Positions 1 to 6,168 of a stretch of 7,986 bases of DNA are shown piece by piece (position 1 is the stretch's first letter; each line of letters opens with the position of its first letter). A program made the translations under genes and the position numbers. This DNA comes from Candidatus Aminicenantota bacterium (GTDB lineage: Bacteria > Acidobacteriota > Aminicenantia > Aminicenantales > Aminicenantaceae). The stretch covers positions 1-7,986 of the forward strand of contig JAFGNQ010000181.1 in NCBI GenBank assembly GCA_016926925.1. The letters run 5' to 3'. The notes beneath the pieces are model-generated. The model was given only the letters and a program-made list of their open reading frames with translations. It did not search any database and had not been told where the DNA came from.

Positions 1-99
1 CAAGGCTGCCGTAGCGGCAATAAACTGACGACGGCTGAGATAAAGATTTTTCGGCGTAATCTCGGAAGGCTTTATTCCGGAACCCATTTTGATCAACAT
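1..99 (-). CDS. msrP: Protein-methionine-sulfoxide reductase catalytic subunit MsrP, N-terminal 33 residues (partial)
   Basis: Only the first 33 codons are in the window. The reading frame starts at an ATG at 99..97 with a strong Shine-Dalgarno sequence AAGGAGGG at 103..110. The peptide contains PSEITPKNLYLSRRQFI, the typical MsrP (YedY) leader: a short PSEIT segment, then a twin-arginine motif S-R-R-Q-F-I at residues 22-27 and the beginning of the hydrophobic part of a Tat signal. MsrP is a molybdopterin enzyme that is folded in the cytoplasm, exported by Tat, and reduces methionine sulfoxide in periplasmic proteins, taking electrons from the haem membrane protein MsrQ. The start lies 21 nt after the stop of the polyprenyl synthase gene with no terminator between them, so the two are probably co-transcribed. 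A second in-frame ATG (codon 5) is a less well spaced start. The catalytic domain and any msrQ would lie beyond the window, so the call rests on the leader alone. Confidence 0.72.
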   Translation of the reverse strand, partial: MLIKMGSGIKPSEITPKNLYLSRRQFIAATAAL

Positions 100-120
100 A
101 AGCCCTCCTTTTTTGAAATT

Positions 121-1176
121 CTATTTTATGCGGTTTTGAGAGTACTCCAAGAGATCGCAAAGGATAAGGCGAGACTTTTGGTCAATTTCCAGGGCATCGA
201 TTTCCTTCAGAATTTTTGCCTCTAAACCACGCATCCTATCGTGGATGATCTCATCAATTCCGTACTTGGCCATCATGCCCCGAACTTCTTTGACCATTTC
301 CAGCGACAATTCGCTGCTTCCGCAGATTTCTTCGAATTTTTGCCTGTCTTGTGCAACGGCCTTTTGAAACAGATAATGGTAATGCAGAGTTTTTTTATGC
401 TCTCTCAAATCGGATCCGACAGGTTTTCCCAGTTCTTCCTCTGAACCGTAAAGGCCGAGTTCGTCATCCTTGAGCTGAAAAAGAAGCCCGAAATCATGGC
501 CGCAACTCTCGAGGCCGGCCAACAAGCCGGGCTTCCCCCCACCCAGGATAGCACCGGTTTTCAGAGGCAGCGAGAAGGAGTAGCGGGCGGTTTTATAGTG
601 ATAAAGCTGCACTATGTCCTCAGCTGCAATGTTTTTCTCCGTCTCTCCGAAATACAAGTCCTGCATCTGAGCCAGCCCGACAAAACAGAGTTCTTTGGAC
701 CAAAGACAAACAACCCGCTCTTTTGCGGCTTTGTCGTCTTCGAGCTTAGAGAAAATCTCAAATGCCAGAAAGAAGCCTATATCCCCCAAACACAAGGCCA
801 TGCATTCACCGAAATGAGTAGGATCGCTGATCCCTTCTTTTTTTCCTCGTTGCGTGTACTGATAAAAAAGCGAGGGGTGGCCTCTACGATAAGTGTCCCG
901 GTCGATAATGTCATCATGGATGAGCAAAGCTGTTTGCAGGAATTCCACTGCTCCGGCGGCGGGAATCACGACGGATTCCATTTTTCCGGAAGACATCATA
1001 TAGCCAAGGCAAACGAGGCCGCCGCGCAGCATCTTTCCGGACTTTATGAACGGTCCGAGTCGATTCACGGCATCTCTTCCCCAGGAATTCACCCGGGAAA
1101 ATTCTTGCCCCTTTTCCTCCAGATAGGAATCCAAGAAGGCTATGATCTTTTCTCTTTGGTCTTTAAAAAATTCCAT
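121..1176 (-). CDS. Polyprenyl (geranylgeranyl/farnesyl-type) diphosphate synthase
   Basis: This 351-residue trans-isoprenyl diphosphate synthase condenses IPP with allylic diphosphates in the cytoplasm to make longer prenyl chains for quinones, carriers or other terpenoids. Family marks are in order: SGKMLRGG near residues 46-53 (IPP-binding region), the first aspartate-rich motif DDIID at 88-92 followed by RRGHP at 97-101, GD at 131-132, a Q-M-Q-D segment near 170-173, KT at 195-196, and the second aspartate motif QLKDDELG at 234-241 followed by GKPVGSDL at 250-257. The second motif ends in G rather than the usual D (DDxxD), as in some type-I/IdsA-like GGPP synthases. Chain length cannot be read safely from sequence. 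The ATG at 1176 is the only usable start, because an in-frame TGA lies a few codons upstream; its ribosome site is weak. A candidate promoter sits at 1252-1280 and msrP follows by 21 nt. Confidence 0.9.
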   Translation of the reverse strand: MEFFKDQREKIIAFLDSYLEEKGQEFSRVNSWGRDAVNRLGPFIKSGKMLRGGLVCLGYMMSSGKMESVVIPAAGAVEFLQTALLIHDDIIDRDTYRRGHPSLFYQYTQRGKKEGISDPTHFGECMALCLGDIGFFLAFEIFSKLEDDKAAKERVVCLWSKELCFVGLAQMQDLYFGETEKNIAAEDIVQLYHYKTARYSFSLPLKTGAILGGGKPGLLAGLESCGHDFGLLFQLKDDELGLYGSEEELGKPVGSDLREHKKTLHYHYLFQKAVAQDRQKFEEICGSSELSLEMVKEVRGMMAKYGIDEIIHDRMRGLEAKILKEIDALEIDQKSRLILCDLLEYSQNRIK

Positions 1177-1251
1177 GGCATCACGAGCTAACCGCCGTCA
1201 GGCTCGCAAGGACAGCATTCAGAATCCTGACTTTGGATGGCTTGACTCTTT

Positions 1252-1280
1252 TTTATACACGATAAAGAGATTTTTTTCTA
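1252..1280 (-). promoter_or_regulatory. Candidate sigma70-type promoter for the polyprenyl synthase-msrP operon
   Basis: On the minus strand, TAGAAA (1280..1275) and TATAAA (1257..1252) are separated by exactly 17 nt, matching the -35 and -10 consensus at 4/6 and 5/6 positions. Transcription would start near 1245, giving a leader of about 70 nt before the ATG at 1176. The site lies after the ispH terminator, which fits a separate transcription unit. The match is moderate and the region is A/T-rich, so chance is possible. Confidence 0.4.
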
Positions 1281-1350
1281 TCTTCACCGCCGTCCACCAT
1301 ATGGGATATGGCTATCCCTGAAGGAGCTGCTGCCATCCGCACCCGGCTAT

Positions 1351-1398
1351 AAAAAAGGCGGCCTCCGTCCCGCAGGCACCTGCGCCTGCGGAGACTGC
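1351..1398 (-). terminator. Intrinsic terminator after ispH
   Basis: Read on the minus strand, CCGCAGGC and GCCTGCGG form a perfect 8-bp stem around a 6-nt loop. A longer alternative pairs GCAGTCTCCG with CGGAGGCCGC (two mismatches) around the inner CAGGC/GCCTG stem, bringing the structure directly up to a run of six T (1356..1351). It starts 36 nt beyond the ispH stop codon, as expected for a rho-independent terminator. On the plus strand the hairpin is followed only by a weak TTTT. Confidence 0.8.
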
Positions 1399-1433
1399 TT
1401 TTAAGCTAGAAGGACATCCCCTCTTTCAAAAAG

Positions 1434-2279
1434 TCATTCCTGCTTTGTCAATAATGAAACCACCTGCTCGATCAAACTCATGGGAGTCGATGCGCCCGAA
1501 GCAATGAATACCGACTCATCACTACCAATGGGAAGATCCTGCACGGATTCGGGTTCATCGATGAGATAAACTCGGCTTTTTGTACCACTGGCCAGCGTAA
1601 AGAGATGCTGTGTGTTGGCACTGGTTTTTGAGCCGACGATCAGGATGCAATCATATGTGCCGGCTATGCTCTCGATTTCTGTTTGTCTTTCCGTTGTCGG
1701 TCGGCAGATTGTATCGATGAACTTGACTTCGGGCACTACGGTTTTGATCTTTTCCATTATGGCTAAGGCTTCTGCGCGAATGAACGTGGATTGAACGACG
1801 ATTCCCACTTTATCTCTACCCTTAAATCGCGCCGGGCTCACTTCTTCCACCCGGCGGATGACCAGGGATTTACTGACTTGCCCGGCAATTCCTATCGCTT
1901 CGTCATGCCCTTTTTTCCCGATGATAACAGGAAAGTATCCGTCCTCTTCGAGTTTCCTGATTTTATTGTGGATCACCCCCACCATAGGGCATGTGGCATC
2001 GATGAAATCGATATTTCGGTCCCTCAGTTTTCTGAAGGTTGCTCTGGAAGCCCCATGGCTCTGGATAATCACAGTCCCGTGACTTTCAATCTGATCCGGA
2101 TCGTATATGATGCGCAATCCTTTGGATTTTAAATCGTTTATAACATGTTCGTTGTGGACGATTTCCCCCAGCATGTAGTAGGATTTATCAGGGTTCTCTT
2201 TGAGCAGTTTTTCGGCCAGAGTCAAAGTCCTCTTGACGCCGAAACAATAACTCAAGTTTTGTGAAAAAGTAATCTGCAT
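1434..2279 (-). CDS. ispH: 4-hydroxy-3-methylbut-2-enyl diphosphate reductase (IspH/LytB)
   Basis: IspH catalyses the last step of the MEP (non-mevalonate) pathway, reducing HMBPP to IPP and DMAPP in the cytoplasm with a [4Fe-4S] cluster. The 281-residue protein has the three cluster cysteines at the expected places: C12 (YCFGV), C97 (DATCPMV) and C192 (DTICRPT). Substrate-binding residues are also recognisable: H42 in GEIVHN, H75 in SHG, H125 and E127 in GHDE, T165 in QST, the SANT segment near 220-223, and SGAS at 261-264. Length is slightly under that of the E. coli enzyme and there is no fused domain. The first cysteine at position 12 supports the ATG at 2279 despite a poor ribosome site; no other start lies in frame before an upstream stop. 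It follows the DhaL-DegV gene by 76 nt without an obvious terminator, so the two probably share a transcript. Confidence 0.95.
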   Translation of the reverse strand: MQITFSQNLSYCFGVKRTLTLAEKLLKENPDKSYYMLGEIVHNEHVINDLKSKGLRIIYDPDQIESHGTVIIQSHGASRATFRKLRDRNIDFIDATCPMVGVIHNKIRKLEEDGYFPVIIGKKGHDEAIGIAGQVSKSLVIRRVEEVSPARFKGRDKVGIVVQSTFIRAEALAIMEKIKTVVPEVKFIDTICRPTTERQTEIESIAGTYDCILIVGSKTSANTQHLFTLASGTKSRVYLIDEPESVQDLPIGSDESVFIASGASTPMSLIEQVVSLLTKQE

Positions 2280-2355
2280 CGTCTGTTCTTCAGATTTGGA
2301 AAACCATGAGCGATGACTTCTTTCCTAAAAAAGAAATCACAACTGATGGACTCAT

Positions 2356-4134
2356 CTATTCAAACATCAAAGCAATCCCAAGGGCTCCGATGCCGTTGTG
2401 CACGCCCACTACGGGAGATATATCCATGATGTACAGTGGATCCCTGCCGAGCTCGATCTTCAATCTTTCTGCATAAGACAGCGCTCGTTCGTTGTTCTGG
2501 GCATGGACGATGGAATAATTCCAGATTTTTCCCTGTGAACGCAGATGTCCGATCATACGAACGATTTTATTCATGTTCTGTCTTCGGCTGAAAGATTTGC
2601 CGGTGGCGACGGCCTTACCCTCTGTATTTAAAGACACGATCGGTTTGAGATTCAATATCTTGGCCAGCCATCCCTTCAAAGGACTTACACGACCTCCCCG
2701 TACCATATACTCCAGTGTTTGTATGTCTACGAAAATTCTTGTTTTGTCGATCCACTCCTCTGTGTGCGCTACTATTTCCGTGTGTGTTTGTCCATCCCGG
2801 ATGGCATCGGCGATACGATAGACAATAAGGCCTAAAGAGCCGCTGATATGACGGGAGTCAATGACATTGATAGGCTTGTCTTTAAAGACGGCCGAAGCCT
2901 CCCGACTCAGCCGGCAAGCCCCACTCAATTTATCTGAAATATGGACCACGATTACGGATTCATAGTGCGTGCTCAAAAATGAGAAAAGGCTCTGAACATG
3001 CTTATGCGAGGGCTGCGAGCTTTGAGGGTGCTCAGGATGTGTCTTCAGCATCGTATAAAATTGATCGGGATGAATCGTTACTTTATCCAAGAAAAGAGTG
3101 TCTCCGAAAGAGAGATAGAAGGGAATGACGTGAATCTGAAAGTCATCGATAAATTTCTGAGGCAGGTCGCATGAGGAGTCAGTGACCAAGGCGATTTTCG
3201 AGATCCGTTCATGGCTGGCCTCGTACTGCCTCAGCATATCGTCAGCCTTGATCTGCACGATCGATCCGTATTCCTTTAGCCTGTAGAACAGTTCTGCGGG
3301 CATATCCGTATGAATATGGATGCGTGCCTTCTCCTCGGAGCCGGCAACAATGGCCGAATCGCCAGAGGATTGAAGCTCTTGCTTTATTCTATCGACATCA
3401 ATGGTTTTTCCGACCAGCAAAGCTTCGGAACAATACCTATGGGAAATCGAATTTCGCTCTGAACGGACATGAACTTCGGTATCCTTTGGAGTCAGTTCAG
3501 GGAGGGGTAGGCTCCGAAGTTTACCTAATCTGATGAAATGAGTGATGCCCTCCAGAAAATCGACAAAGCCCTTGCCACCGGCATCGACCACGCCCGCTTT
3601 CGCTAAAACGGCAAGTTTTCGGGGTGTGTCCGCTAAAGATTTTTTTGCGACTTGAAGTGAATAAGCGAGAAGCTCCAGAAAGTCGTTCTTGCTCATGCTG
3701 TGCCGCTGAACGGCATCCGCCCAATCGGCCATAACAGTGAGCATCGTTCCCTCCACCGGTGAAACGATGGCACCATATGTCTTGCTCACGGCTCTTTTGA
3801 CGGATTCACCAAAGCGACCGGTGGAGAGCTTGGTGACGCTCTTGACTTCTTCGCTCAAACCTTGGAGGAATTGAGCGAAAATCAACCCGGAATTGCCTCT
3901 CGCTCCCAACAATGCAGCTTCTGCGATAGAGTGGAGTGTCGAGCTTACCGAATGGTCGGGCACAGCTCCCTCGGTGATGGAGCGCATTGTCGAAGCCAGA
4001 TTCGTCCCCGTATCCGCATCGGGAACAGGAAAAACATTGATCTTGTTTAAGTAATTCTTGTCCTCGATAACAGCATTCCCCCCGATGATGAAGGCATAAT
4101 AGAGTCTGTTACCGTCAAGATAACGAATCTTCAC
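2356..4134 (-). CDS. DhaL/FakA-like kinase domain fused to a DegV/FakB fatty-acid-binding domain
   Basis: A 592-residue fusion. Residues about 1-205 form a DhaL (DAK2) ATP-binding domain: NVFPVPDADTGTN at 33-45 carries the Mg-ATP aspartates, followed by GARGNSG at 77-83, PVEGTM at 126-131 and GVVDAGGKGF at 181-190. Residues about 220-300 resemble the start of the FakA middle domain (YCSEALL at 234-240, IHIHTDMP at 272-279). From about 313 to the end is a complete DegV/EDD domain: VTDSSCDLP at 317-325, SSQPS at 372-376, ISDKLSGA near 399-406, VIDSRHISGSLG at 424-435, MVRGGRVS at 477-484 and LNLKPIVSL at 494-502. In Firmicutes FakA phosphorylates fatty acids held by separate FakB (DegV) proteins; this chain would carry both parts, which is inference. 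The start is GTG (4134), with GAGG about 8 nt upstream and an in-frame stop just before it. Confidence 0.88.
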   Translation of the reverse strand: MKIRYLDGNRLYYAFIIGGNAVIEDKNYLNKINVFPVPDADTGTNLASTMRSITEGAVPDHSVSSTLHSIAEAALLGARGNSGLIFAQFLQGLSEEVKSVTKLSTGRFGESVKRAVSKTYGAIVSPVEGTMLTVMADWADAVQRHSMSKNDFLELLAYSLQVAKKSLADTPRKLAVLAKAGVVDAGGKGFVDFLEGITHFIRLGKLRSLPLPELTPKDTEVHVRSERNSISHRYCSEALLVGKTIDVDRIKQELQSSGDSAIVAGSEEKARIHIHTDMPAELFYRLKEYGSIVQIKADDMLRQYEASHERISKIALVTDSSCDLPQKFIDDFQIHVIPFYLSFGDTLFLDKVTIHPDQFYTMLKTHPEHPQSSQPSHKHVQSLFSFLSTHYESVIVVHISDKLSGACRLSREASAVFKDKPINVIDSRHISGSLGLIVYRIADAIRDGQTHTEIVAHTEEWIDKTRIFVDIQTLEYMVRGGRVSPLKGWLAKILNLKPIVSLNTEGKAVATGKSFSRRQNMNKIVRMIGHLRSQGKIWNYSIVHAQNNERALSYAERLKIELGRDPLYIMDISPVVGVHNGIGALGIALMFE

Positions 4135-4183
4135 GACACATCCTCATTCATCTTGAATCCGCTGCCATATCGAATGCGGATCG

Positions 4184-4247
4184 TTCATAAAAAAGGCGAC
4201 ACTTTCAATCTCAAGAATCTAATCTTATTGCCGCCTTTTTTCATGAA
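4184..4247 (-). terminator. Inverted repeat with T-runs, likely terminator of the barrel-protein gene
   Basis: TTCATAAAAAAGGCG (4184-4198) is repeated in inverted form as CGCCTTTTTTCATGAA (4232-4247), differing by one inserted base, around a 33-nt spacer. On the minus strand this gives GGCG ... CGCC followed by six T, beginning about 65 nt beyond the stop codon of the gene ending at 4313. Because the A- and T-runs flank both sides, it could also act on plus-strand transcripts. The large spacer, with only weak internal pairing (AAGA/TCTT, CAAT/ATTG), makes it less certain than the terminator after ispH. Confidence 0.5.
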
Positions 4248-4312
4248 TAATCCAGACTCATTATTATATAAGCACTAGGTAAAATATTCCATGCGGTATT
4301 GCTCATAACGGC

Positions 4313-5062
4313 TTAAAAGGAAATTCTCGCTCCGGCTACAAGATAATGCAGAAGAGCAAAGTTGTACACCGACTCAACATTTGCTCCCCCCTCAAGAATG
4401 CGATAGCCGAACCTCAGAGAGATGGCCTCAGTCGGATGGAAGCGGAAGGCAAACAGAACATCCTCGGCTCTTCCCTGACCGCCCGGCGAAGCCAGCGCAT
4501 CCCCCTCGAGCAATAGGCTTAGCTTCCTTGAGAACAGCCATTCTACTCTGAAATTCAGCAGCGGGACCAATCCCACATCCTTCTTGGAAGAGCTTTTTTC
4601 TCCATCCTCGACTTTTATCTCGGCATCGCGAATTTTGGCTGTGATTCCCAGACCGACTCGCCATTTTCGGGAATTGACGAAATCAAACCGGTAAGTCAAC
4701 CGGTATGAGTTGAACCGATACAGAGCATCCAGCTGAGTGCCGGCGCGAAAGGTCTCGCCGTTGAAAAAAATATCCTTATCGACACTCCCATCAGCATTTA
4801 AGCTTAAGGGAGCATAAAGAACCGAAACCGAATGTTTGGGGTGGAATCGATAACCGAGGCGCATCCTGAAGGCGGCCTTTGAATCCAAGGAAAGATCGTC
4901 ACAAAGTGAAAAGTCCGTGCCGCTGCCCGCAGGAATACGGACATCATTGTAACCGCACCACACCCAACCGCCTTCGACATCCAAAAACCAATCGCTGAAG
5001 CCGGCCAGAGGCATAATCAATACCATAATCAGAAAAATCAAAGAAGCGTTCATTATTTTCAT
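4313..5062 (-). CDS. Secreted outer-membrane beta-barrel-like protein, function unknown
   Basis: The 249-residue product begins with a signal peptide (MKIMNASLIF, a hydrophobic stretch to about residue 20, probable cleavage near A20-S23). The mature part alternates polar and hydrophobic residues in many short strands, for example 63-74, 77-90, 115-129, 133-152, 164-177, 180-191, 199-210, 214-225 and 234-249. It ends in ARISF, and a C-terminal Phe is the usual outer-membrane assembly signal, so a barrel of about 8-10 strands is inferred. Segments such as EGDALASPGGQGRAEDV (186-202) and GYRILEGG (219-226) look like conserved family motifs, but I cannot assign a named family. Cysteines 36 and 54 could form a periplasmic disulfide. 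The frame is open upstream to 5311, but the ATG at 5062 is chosen because GAGGTGA lies just before it and the signal peptide starts there. Confidence 0.75.
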   Translation of the reverse strand: MKIMNASLIFLIMVLIMPLAGFSDWFLDVEGGWVWCGYNDVRIPAGSGTDFSLCDDLSLDSKAAFRMRLGYRFHPKHSVSVLYAPLSLNADGSVDKDIFFNGETFRAGTQLDALYRFNSYRLTYRFDFVNSRKWRVGLGITAKIRDAEIKVEDGEKSSSKKDVGLVPLLNFRVEWLFSRKLSLLLEGDALASPGGQGRAEDVLFAFRFHPTEAISLRFGYRILEGGANVESVYNFALLHYLVAGARISF

Positions 5063-5068
5063 ATTTTC

Positions 5069-5074
5069 ACCTCG
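5069..5074 (-). promoter_or_regulatory. Ribosome binding site that fixes the barrel-protein start
   Basis: GAGGTG on the minus strand lies six nt before the ATG at 5062. It decides between that start and longer in-frame openings reaching to 5311, which would overlap the divergent gene at 5175 and would bury the signal peptide. Confidence 0.7.
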
Positions 5075-5128
5075 ATTCGCCCTAAACTTTATTTTACCAT
5101 CATAAAACGTCAAGATATACCGAAAGCA

Positions 5129-5157
5129 TTGTACAACATCTCTCCGACTGCGATAAA
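5129..5157 (+). promoter_or_regulatory. Weak candidate promoter for the four-helix membrane protein
   Basis: TTGTAC (5129-5134) and GATAAA (5152-5157) are separated by 17 nt and would start transcription near 5164, about 11 nt before the ATG. Both boxes deviate from consensus (3/6 and 4/6). TTGTACAA here is itself palindromic and lies in the 112-nt divergent region, so a minus-strand promoter for the barrel gene probably overlaps it. Confidence 0.28.
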
Positions 5158-5174
5158 ATGAGCGGGAGAGCGAG

Positions 5175-5564
5175 ATGCCGTCCGAACGAAGAGTACCTTT
5201 GGGTTTGATCGTGATTTCGGTGATCATGCTGTTTACTGCTCTGGCCACAGACTTATTCTGGTTCGCCAAGCTTATCGGCCAGCCCTTCTCTGAGACCATG
5301 CCTGTCGGCACAAGTTTTTACAACGCCTTCGCCACACCGGATATCCTCATGTCTCTCTTTCTGTATGCAGGGGCAGTGGGCCTCCTGAAACTTCGAAAAT
5401 GGGGCCTGGGGATCTCACTGGTCGGGATGGGCATGTGGCTCTTTGATTCTCTTCTCGTCCTCGGTATCACGGGGACCTCGCGCATCAACATCGTCGGCCC
5501 CAGCCTTTTCTTCTCCTTGTTTACAGCCGGGTATCTGCTTATCAAAAAGAACATATTCGATTGA
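5175..5564 (+). CDS. Small integral membrane protein with four predicted helices, unknown function
   Basis: A 129-residue, strongly hydrophobic protein. Likely membrane segments are at about 9-30, 52-70, 75-98 and 104-123. There is a short basic N-terminus (SERR, residues 3-6), an exposed loop of about 20 residues between helices 1 and 2, a basic turn (KLRKW, about 71-75) between helices 2 and 3, and a charged C-terminus ending KKNIFD. The basic segments suggest both ends and the 2-3 turn are cytoplasmic. I do not recognise the family and see no catalytic or metal-binding motif. GGGAG lies about 8 nt before the ATG. The gene is divergent from the barrel-protein gene, with no close partner on its own strand; the next gene starts 227 nt downstream behind its own strong promoter. 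Confidence 0.65.
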   Translation: MPSERRVPLGLIVISVIMLFTALATDLFWFAKLIGQPFSETMPVGTSFYNAFATPDILMSLFLYAGAVGLLKLRKWGLGISLVGMGMWLFDSLLVLGITGTSRINIVGPSLFFSLFTAGYLLIKKNIFD

Positions 5565-5730
5565 GCAGGCAATATCCATAATACCAATATTTCGTCTCGT
5601 TCTAAAGCCTCATTTCCTCGACGCTGTTCCTATCTCTACGACCAGCTAGTGAAAAACGCGAAAATGAACAGGCAATTTTTTTCAATTACCCCATACAAAA
5701 ATTACATATCCCCTTTTTTCAAAAAAAAGC

Positions 5731-5759
5731 TTGACACGTGCGGGACTACTAAGTATACT
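5731..5759 (+). promoter_or_regulatory. Near-consensus promoter of the GntR-ABC operon
   Basis: TTGACA (5731-5736, perfect) and TATACT (5754-5759, 5/6) are spaced by exactly 17 nt. Immediately upstream is an A/T-rich stretch with a T6 and an A8 run (5714-5728) that could serve as an UP element. The start of transcription is predicted near 5766, leaving about 26 nt before the first ATG. Such a strong basal promoter is what one expects in front of a repressor-controlled, self-regulated operon. Confidence 0.88.
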
Positions 5760-5779
5760 GTGTATATCTGATATACTCA
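5759..5779 (+). promoter_or_regulatory. Palindromic operator, probable GntR autoregulatory site
   Basis: GTATATC-T-GATATAC (5762-5776) is a perfect 7-1-7 inverted repeat. After one mismatched pair it continues with TG at 5759-5760 and CA at 5778-5779, so 18 of 20 arm positions pair symmetrically over 21 bp. It begins on the last base of the -10 box and covers the predicted transcription start, so a bound dimer would block RNA polymerase. Dimeric GntR-family repressors bind palindromes of this size, and the first gene of the operon encodes one. A second 8-bp palindrome AGTATACT (5752-5759) overlaps the -10 box itself. Confidence 0.7.
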
Positions 5780-5791
5780 CATGGAGAAAAG

Positions 5792-6166
5792 ATGAAATTT
5801 TTGATCGTGATTTCGCCTTCGAATCCGGACCCGATGTACAAACAGGTCACGGACCAGATCAAAGATGCAATTGCGACCGGAAATTTAGTGCCGGAAACGA
5901 AACTGCCTTCGATTCGGGATATGGCGAATGAACTCAAAATCAGTGCCATCACCATTAAAAGAGCCTATTCCGATCTTGAAAATGAAGGCTATATATTTAC
6001 CCGTTCGGGGCTCGGCTCTTATGTGGCGGATATCAATAAAGAAAAAATGCGGAACGAAAAGATCGAAGAAATTCGGAATGAGGTGCATAAGATCCGCAGA
6101 ACGGCAGAAAAATTCGGCATCTCCGCAGATGATATCATCCACATCATCAAGGAGTCAGGAGATTAA
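5792..6166 (+). CDS. GntR-family transcriptional regulator, YtrA subfamily
   Basis: A 124-residue regulator. Residues about 10-78 form a GntR winged helix-turn-helix: PMYKQVTDQIKDAIATGNL leads into LPSIRDMANELKIS (38-51), then TIKRAYSDLENEGYIFTRSG (recognition helix and wing), and GSYVAD closes the wing. Only about 45 residues follow, predicted helical and highly charged (KIEEIRNEVHKIRR), ending in a short helix near ADDIIHII. This short helical tail without a ligand domain is the hallmark of the YtrA subfamily, which usually represses an adjacent ABC transporter operon. GGAG lies 5 nt before the ATG. It is first in an operon and sits directly behind the palindrome at 5759-5779, so it probably represses itself and the genes after it. 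What relieves repression cannot be seen; in YtrA relatives it is often envelope-targeting antibiotics. Confidence 0.9.
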   Translation: MKFLIVISPSNPDPMYKQVTDQIKDAIATGNLVPETKLPSIRDMANELKISAITIKRAYSDLENEGYIFTRSGLGSYVADINKEKMRNEKIEEIRNEVHKIRRTAEKFGISADDIIHIIKESGD

Positions 6167-6168
6167 AA

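Noticed and set aside
496..1191. Long open frame (231 codons) on the plus strand opposite the prenyl synthase gene
   Set aside because: The minus-strand frame carries all conserved prenyl synthase motifs; the plus-strand translation has no recognisable domain and no ribosome site, so it is an antisense shadow.
1297..1318. CCATATGG palindrome and GGGATA-TGGC-TATCCC small hairpin between ispH and the prenyl synthase gene
   Set aside because: The stem is only 6 bp with no T-run, and the site lies upstream of a merely moderate promoter; there is no supporting copy elsewhere, so I do not call it an operator or an RNA.
2280..2355. Weak TTCTTT/AAAGAA inverted repeat between the DhaL-DegV gene and ispH
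   Set aside because: A/T-only short stem with no following T-run; insufficient for a terminator or regulatory RNA.
4135..4312. Promoter for the DhaL-DegV gene in the 178-nt gap
   Set aside because: Combinations such as TTGAGA with TTATGA at 18-nt spacing overlap the terminator inverted repeat and match the -10 consensus poorly, so none is convincing.
5063..5311. N-terminal extension of the barrel-protein frame up to 5311
   Set aside because: It would overlap the divergent gene at 5175 and hide a good signal peptide in the middle of the protein, while a clear GAGGTGA site precedes the ATG at 5062.
5664..5772. Open frame from the ATG at 5664 running through the GntR operon promoter
   Set aside because: No Shine-Dalgarno sequence, composition dominated by A/T runs, and it crosses the promoter and operator; it is most likely noncoding. 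The 5565-5730 stretch otherwise shows no clear gene or terminator.
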